Assembly (NCBI GenBank): GCA_013696385.1
Contig: JACCYR010000312.1
Coordinates: 1-7,498, forward strand
Source: Acidobacteriota bacterium
GTDB lineage: Bacteria > Acidobacteriota > Blastocatellia > Pyrinomonadales > Pyrinomonadaceae
DNA: 7,498 bases
Direction: 5' to 3'
The notes under the pieces are model-generated. The model was not told the DNA's origin, did not search any database, and saw only the letters and a list, made by a program, of their open reading frames with translations. A program made the position numbers and the translations under genes. Below are positions 5,348 through 7,498 of this stretch, one piece after another. Every line of letters starts with the position of its first letter. Within the stretch, counting starts at the first letter, position 1.

Positions 5348-7471
5348 ATGAGGTTATCAACAAAAAACATTCTGACTTTTACCCGCACCCTTTTTACTGC
5401 CGCTCGATTTATCGTTCTGGTGTTTTTTATTTTCGCGGCAAATCTAAACGCGCAGAACAATGAAGTTTTCACTTTGACGGCGGATGCTTTGCAGGACGGA
5501 AAATCCGTCGAATTAAATAAATTAACGTGGAAATATCACGCGGGCGATGATGCGGCGTGGGCGAATCCGCAGTTTGACGATTCTTCGTGGGACAAATTAG
5601 AAGAAACGGTTATCAAACCGGAAGCCATTCCAAAAAGCGGTTGGAACGGACGCGCGTGGTTTCGTCTGTATGTTCAAATTGACGAAAGTCTGGCGGATAA
5701 AAATTTCGCGTTTATCATGGTGCAGAGAGGCGCGTCGGAAATTTATCTGGACGGCAAAAAACTCGTTACTTTCGGCGCAGTCACCGACACGGAAATTTCG
5801 GAATATAATCCGAGTCGTTTGCCGATACCGTTTCGCTTTGAAGGTGCGGGCGAACACTTGATTGCCGTGCGTTTCGCGTCGGAAACTCTTGCCGATATGT
5901 CCGTCGGTATAGCCTCTTGGCTGGCAAACGGCGGCATTTATCCCAGTTTTTCATTGGCAATTAGAAATGCCGACGATTTAAACGGCATAATTAGTCAATA
6001 CGCATTCACCTCTTCGATGCGCGTTGGATTTCTGTTTATCGGATTTCTGCTCGCGCTCGCGCTGCTGCATTTTCTGCTGTATATATTTTACCGCGTTGAG
6101 CGCGGAAATCTTTTTTACAGTATCTATGCTTTTTCCTTTGCCATTCTGCTTGTTTGCGGAAATTTAATGGTTCACGGGCATCAGCCGATTTTGCCGTCAA
6201 TCATTGCAGGAATGATTAACTCGACAATGCTCGCCGTCGAATTCGTCGCGCTGCTGGCATTTGTCCACGTTGTATTCGCCCGCCCGCTTGGAAAGCTCTT
6301 TTGGATATTGACAGCGGCGTGGGCGGTCAGCAGCGTTTTAAATTGCATATTTCTCAACAAAACCAGCAACTTTAGAATACTGACGAACGTCTTGATTGGT
6401 TTGTCGTTCACGTTTTGCATACTTATTTTAGTCAAAGCTCTGCGCGAAAAACGTCCGGGCGCGTGGATTTTGATGGTCGGCGTTCAGCTTCTGTCGTTCG
6501 GAATGTTCTCGATTTTATTAAACCAATTCGGCGTTCTGGATTTGCCCGAAAACTTTCTCATTTTTGGTCAGTTTGCTCTAATTCTCGCCGTGCCGATTGC
6601 CGTTTCCGTTTTTCTCGCTCGCAATTTTGCGCGAACAAATCGTGATTTAAAAACGCAGCTCGCGCAGGTCGAAGAACTTTCGCTCCAAAAAATCGAACAG
6701 GAACGACAATCCGCCGAACTCCGCGCCGAAAACGAACGCCGCGCCAAAGAACTCGAAGGAGCGCGGGCATTGCAGCTTTCAATGCTGCCGAATAAACTGC
6801 CGCAAATTCCGTATCTCGAAATCGCCGCCTATATGAAACCGGCTACGGAAGTCGGCGGCGATTATTACGATTTTCACGTCGGCGACGACGGAACTTTAAC
6901 CGTTGCCGTCGGCGATGCAACCGGACACGGGCTAAAAGCCGGAACAGTCGTTACCGCCACCAAAGGACTTTTCAACAATCTGGCGCCCGCGCCCGATATT
7001 CCAGACACTTTCAAACAAATTTCACGCTCGCTTAAACTGATGAATCTACGCGGGCTGTTTATGGCGATGACGATGCTCAAAATCAAGGACAACCGCTTTT
7101 CAATTAGCGCGGCGGGAATGCCTTCGACCTTGATTTATCGCCACGCCACCGGAGAAATCGAAGAGATAAATTTACGCGCCGTGCCGCTGGGCAGTTTTGC
7201 GGCAATCGAATACAAAAAACAGGAATACACTCTTTCAAATAACGACTGCGTTGTTTTAATGAGCGATGGTTTTACTGAAATGTTCAACGAATCGGGCGAA
7301 ATGCTTGGCGACGGCGAAGCCAACAAAACATTAAAAGAATCGGCGCAATTATCGCCGCAGGAAATTATCAACCGTTTTGTCAAGGTCGGCGAAGATTGGG
7401 CTGGAAAAAGACCGCCGGATGACGACGTAACGTTCGTCGTTTTGAAAGTAAAAAGCAACAACGCTTTTTAG
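5348..7471 (+). CDS. 7TM-DISM-like receptor with C-terminal SpoIIE/PP2C phosphatase domain
   Basis: This 707-residue inner-membrane protein probably senses a periplasmic signal and dephosphorylates a cytoplasmic protein. A signal peptide spans 1-35 (hydrophobic 21-33, likely cut A35/Q36). Residues about 55-205 look like a jelly-roll sugar-binding-type domain (F-D-D-S-S-W-D, then A-W-F-R-L-Y-V). Seven hydrophobic helices follow near 225-247, 253-273, 281-308, 315-335, 343-363, 371-393 and 400-425. A charged coiled coil (about 428-472) leads to A-L-Q-L-S-M-L-P. The phosphatase domain has its metal aspartates: D505 and D508 (G-G-D-Y-Y-D), D523 (V-G-D-A-T-G-H-G), D640 (S-D-G-F-T-E) and D691-D693 (D-D-D-V-T-F), so activity is likely. 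RsbU-like enzymes act on anti-sigma antagonists; none is encoded here. An in-frame TAA at 5327-5329 limits the start to this ATG, which lacks a Shine-Dalgarno. Confidence 0.92.
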   Translation: MRLSTKNILTFTRTLFTAARFIVLVFFIFAANLNAQNNEVFTLTADALQDGKSVELNKLTWKYHAGDDAAWANPQFDDSSWDKLEETVIKPEAIPKSGWNGRAWFRLYVQIDESLADKNFAFIMVQRGASEIYLDGKKLVTFGAVTDTEISEYNPSRLPIPFRFEGAGEHLIAVRFASETLADMSVGIASWLANGGIYPSFSLAIRNADDLNGIISQYAFTSSMRVGFLFIGFLLALALLHFLLYIFYRVERGNLFYSIYAFSFAILLVCGNLMVHGHQPILPSIIAGMINSTMLAVEFVALLAFVHVVFARPLGKLFWILTAAWAVSSVLNCIFLNKTSNFRILTNVLIGLSFTFCILILVKALREKRPGAWILMVGVQLLSFGMFSILLNQFGVLDLPENFLIFGQFALILAVPIAVSVFLARNFARTNRDLKTQLAQVEELSLQKIEQERQSAELRAENERRAKELEGARALQLSMLPNKLPQIPYLEIAAYMKPATEVGGDYYDFHVGDDGTLTVAVGDATGHGLKAGTVVTATKGLFNNLAPAPDIPDTFKQISRSLKLMNLRGLFMAMTMLKIKDNRFSISAAGMPSTLIYRHATGEIEEINLRAVPLGSFAAIEYKKQEYTLSNNDCVVLMSDGFTEMFNESGEMLGDGEANKTLKESAQLSPQEIINRFVKVGEDWAGKRPPDDDVTFVVLKVKSNNAF

Positions 7472-7498
7472 AAATTGATTACTTATGCAAATAAAAAT

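Noticed and set aside
7485..7498. ATG at 7485 as the start of a next gene
   Set aside because: Only a few codons remain before the window ends and no Shine-Dalgarno precedes it. It could be real, but cannot be supported.

Overview
The window looks like chromosomal, housekeeping-type DNA from a free-living bacterium. The best guess is an acidobacterium of the Blastocatellia/Pyrinomonadaceae kind. That rests on moderate GC content, heptanucleotide tandem repeats in and between genes, a SpoIIE-type phosphatase fused to a 7TM receptor, and the look of the small cupin. It is an inference from general familiarity, not a phylogenetic result. No phage, transposase, CRISPR array, rRNA or tRNA is visible.

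Layout. At the left edge on the + strand is the C-terminal third of a class I aminotransferase. It is followed after 33 nt by asd (aspartate-semialdehyde dehydrogenase of the archaeal/yeast type). The pair fits aspartate-family amino acid synthesis. A 7-bp tandem repeat fills the gap between them and occupies the place where the asd ribosome-binding site should be. A 113-residue cupin gene follows as its own unit with a clear Shine-Dalgarno. It converges on a minus-strand gene for a PDZ/radical-SAM-like/DUF512 protein, which carries a second, unrelated heptamer repeat inside its reading frame. A 371-bp spacer follows, holding a roughly 91-bp imperfect palindrome and a small CCAGC/GCTGG hairpin. 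Next is ald (alanine dehydrogenase, minus strand). It is divergent, across a 314-bp spacer, from a 707-residue membrane protein on the + strand. That protein has a signal peptide, a periplasmic jelly-roll-like domain, seven transmembrane helices, a coiled coil and a complete PP2C/SpoIIE phosphatase domain.

How the genes relate. Apart from aminotransferase-asd, the genes do not form an evident single pathway. Alanine dehydrogenase links alanine, pyruvate and ammonia. The 7TM phosphatase is probably the output enzyme of a partner-switching (anti-sigma/anti-anti-sigma) or similar signalling route whose partners are not in the window. The DUF512 protein has no established function.

I do not see a clear new multi-gene system. 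The most interesting non-genic signals are the two heptamer repeat families and the long palindrome. One heptamer array is intragenic, where loss or gain of a single unit would shift the frame ahead of the conserved C-terminal domain. The other replaces the asd leader.
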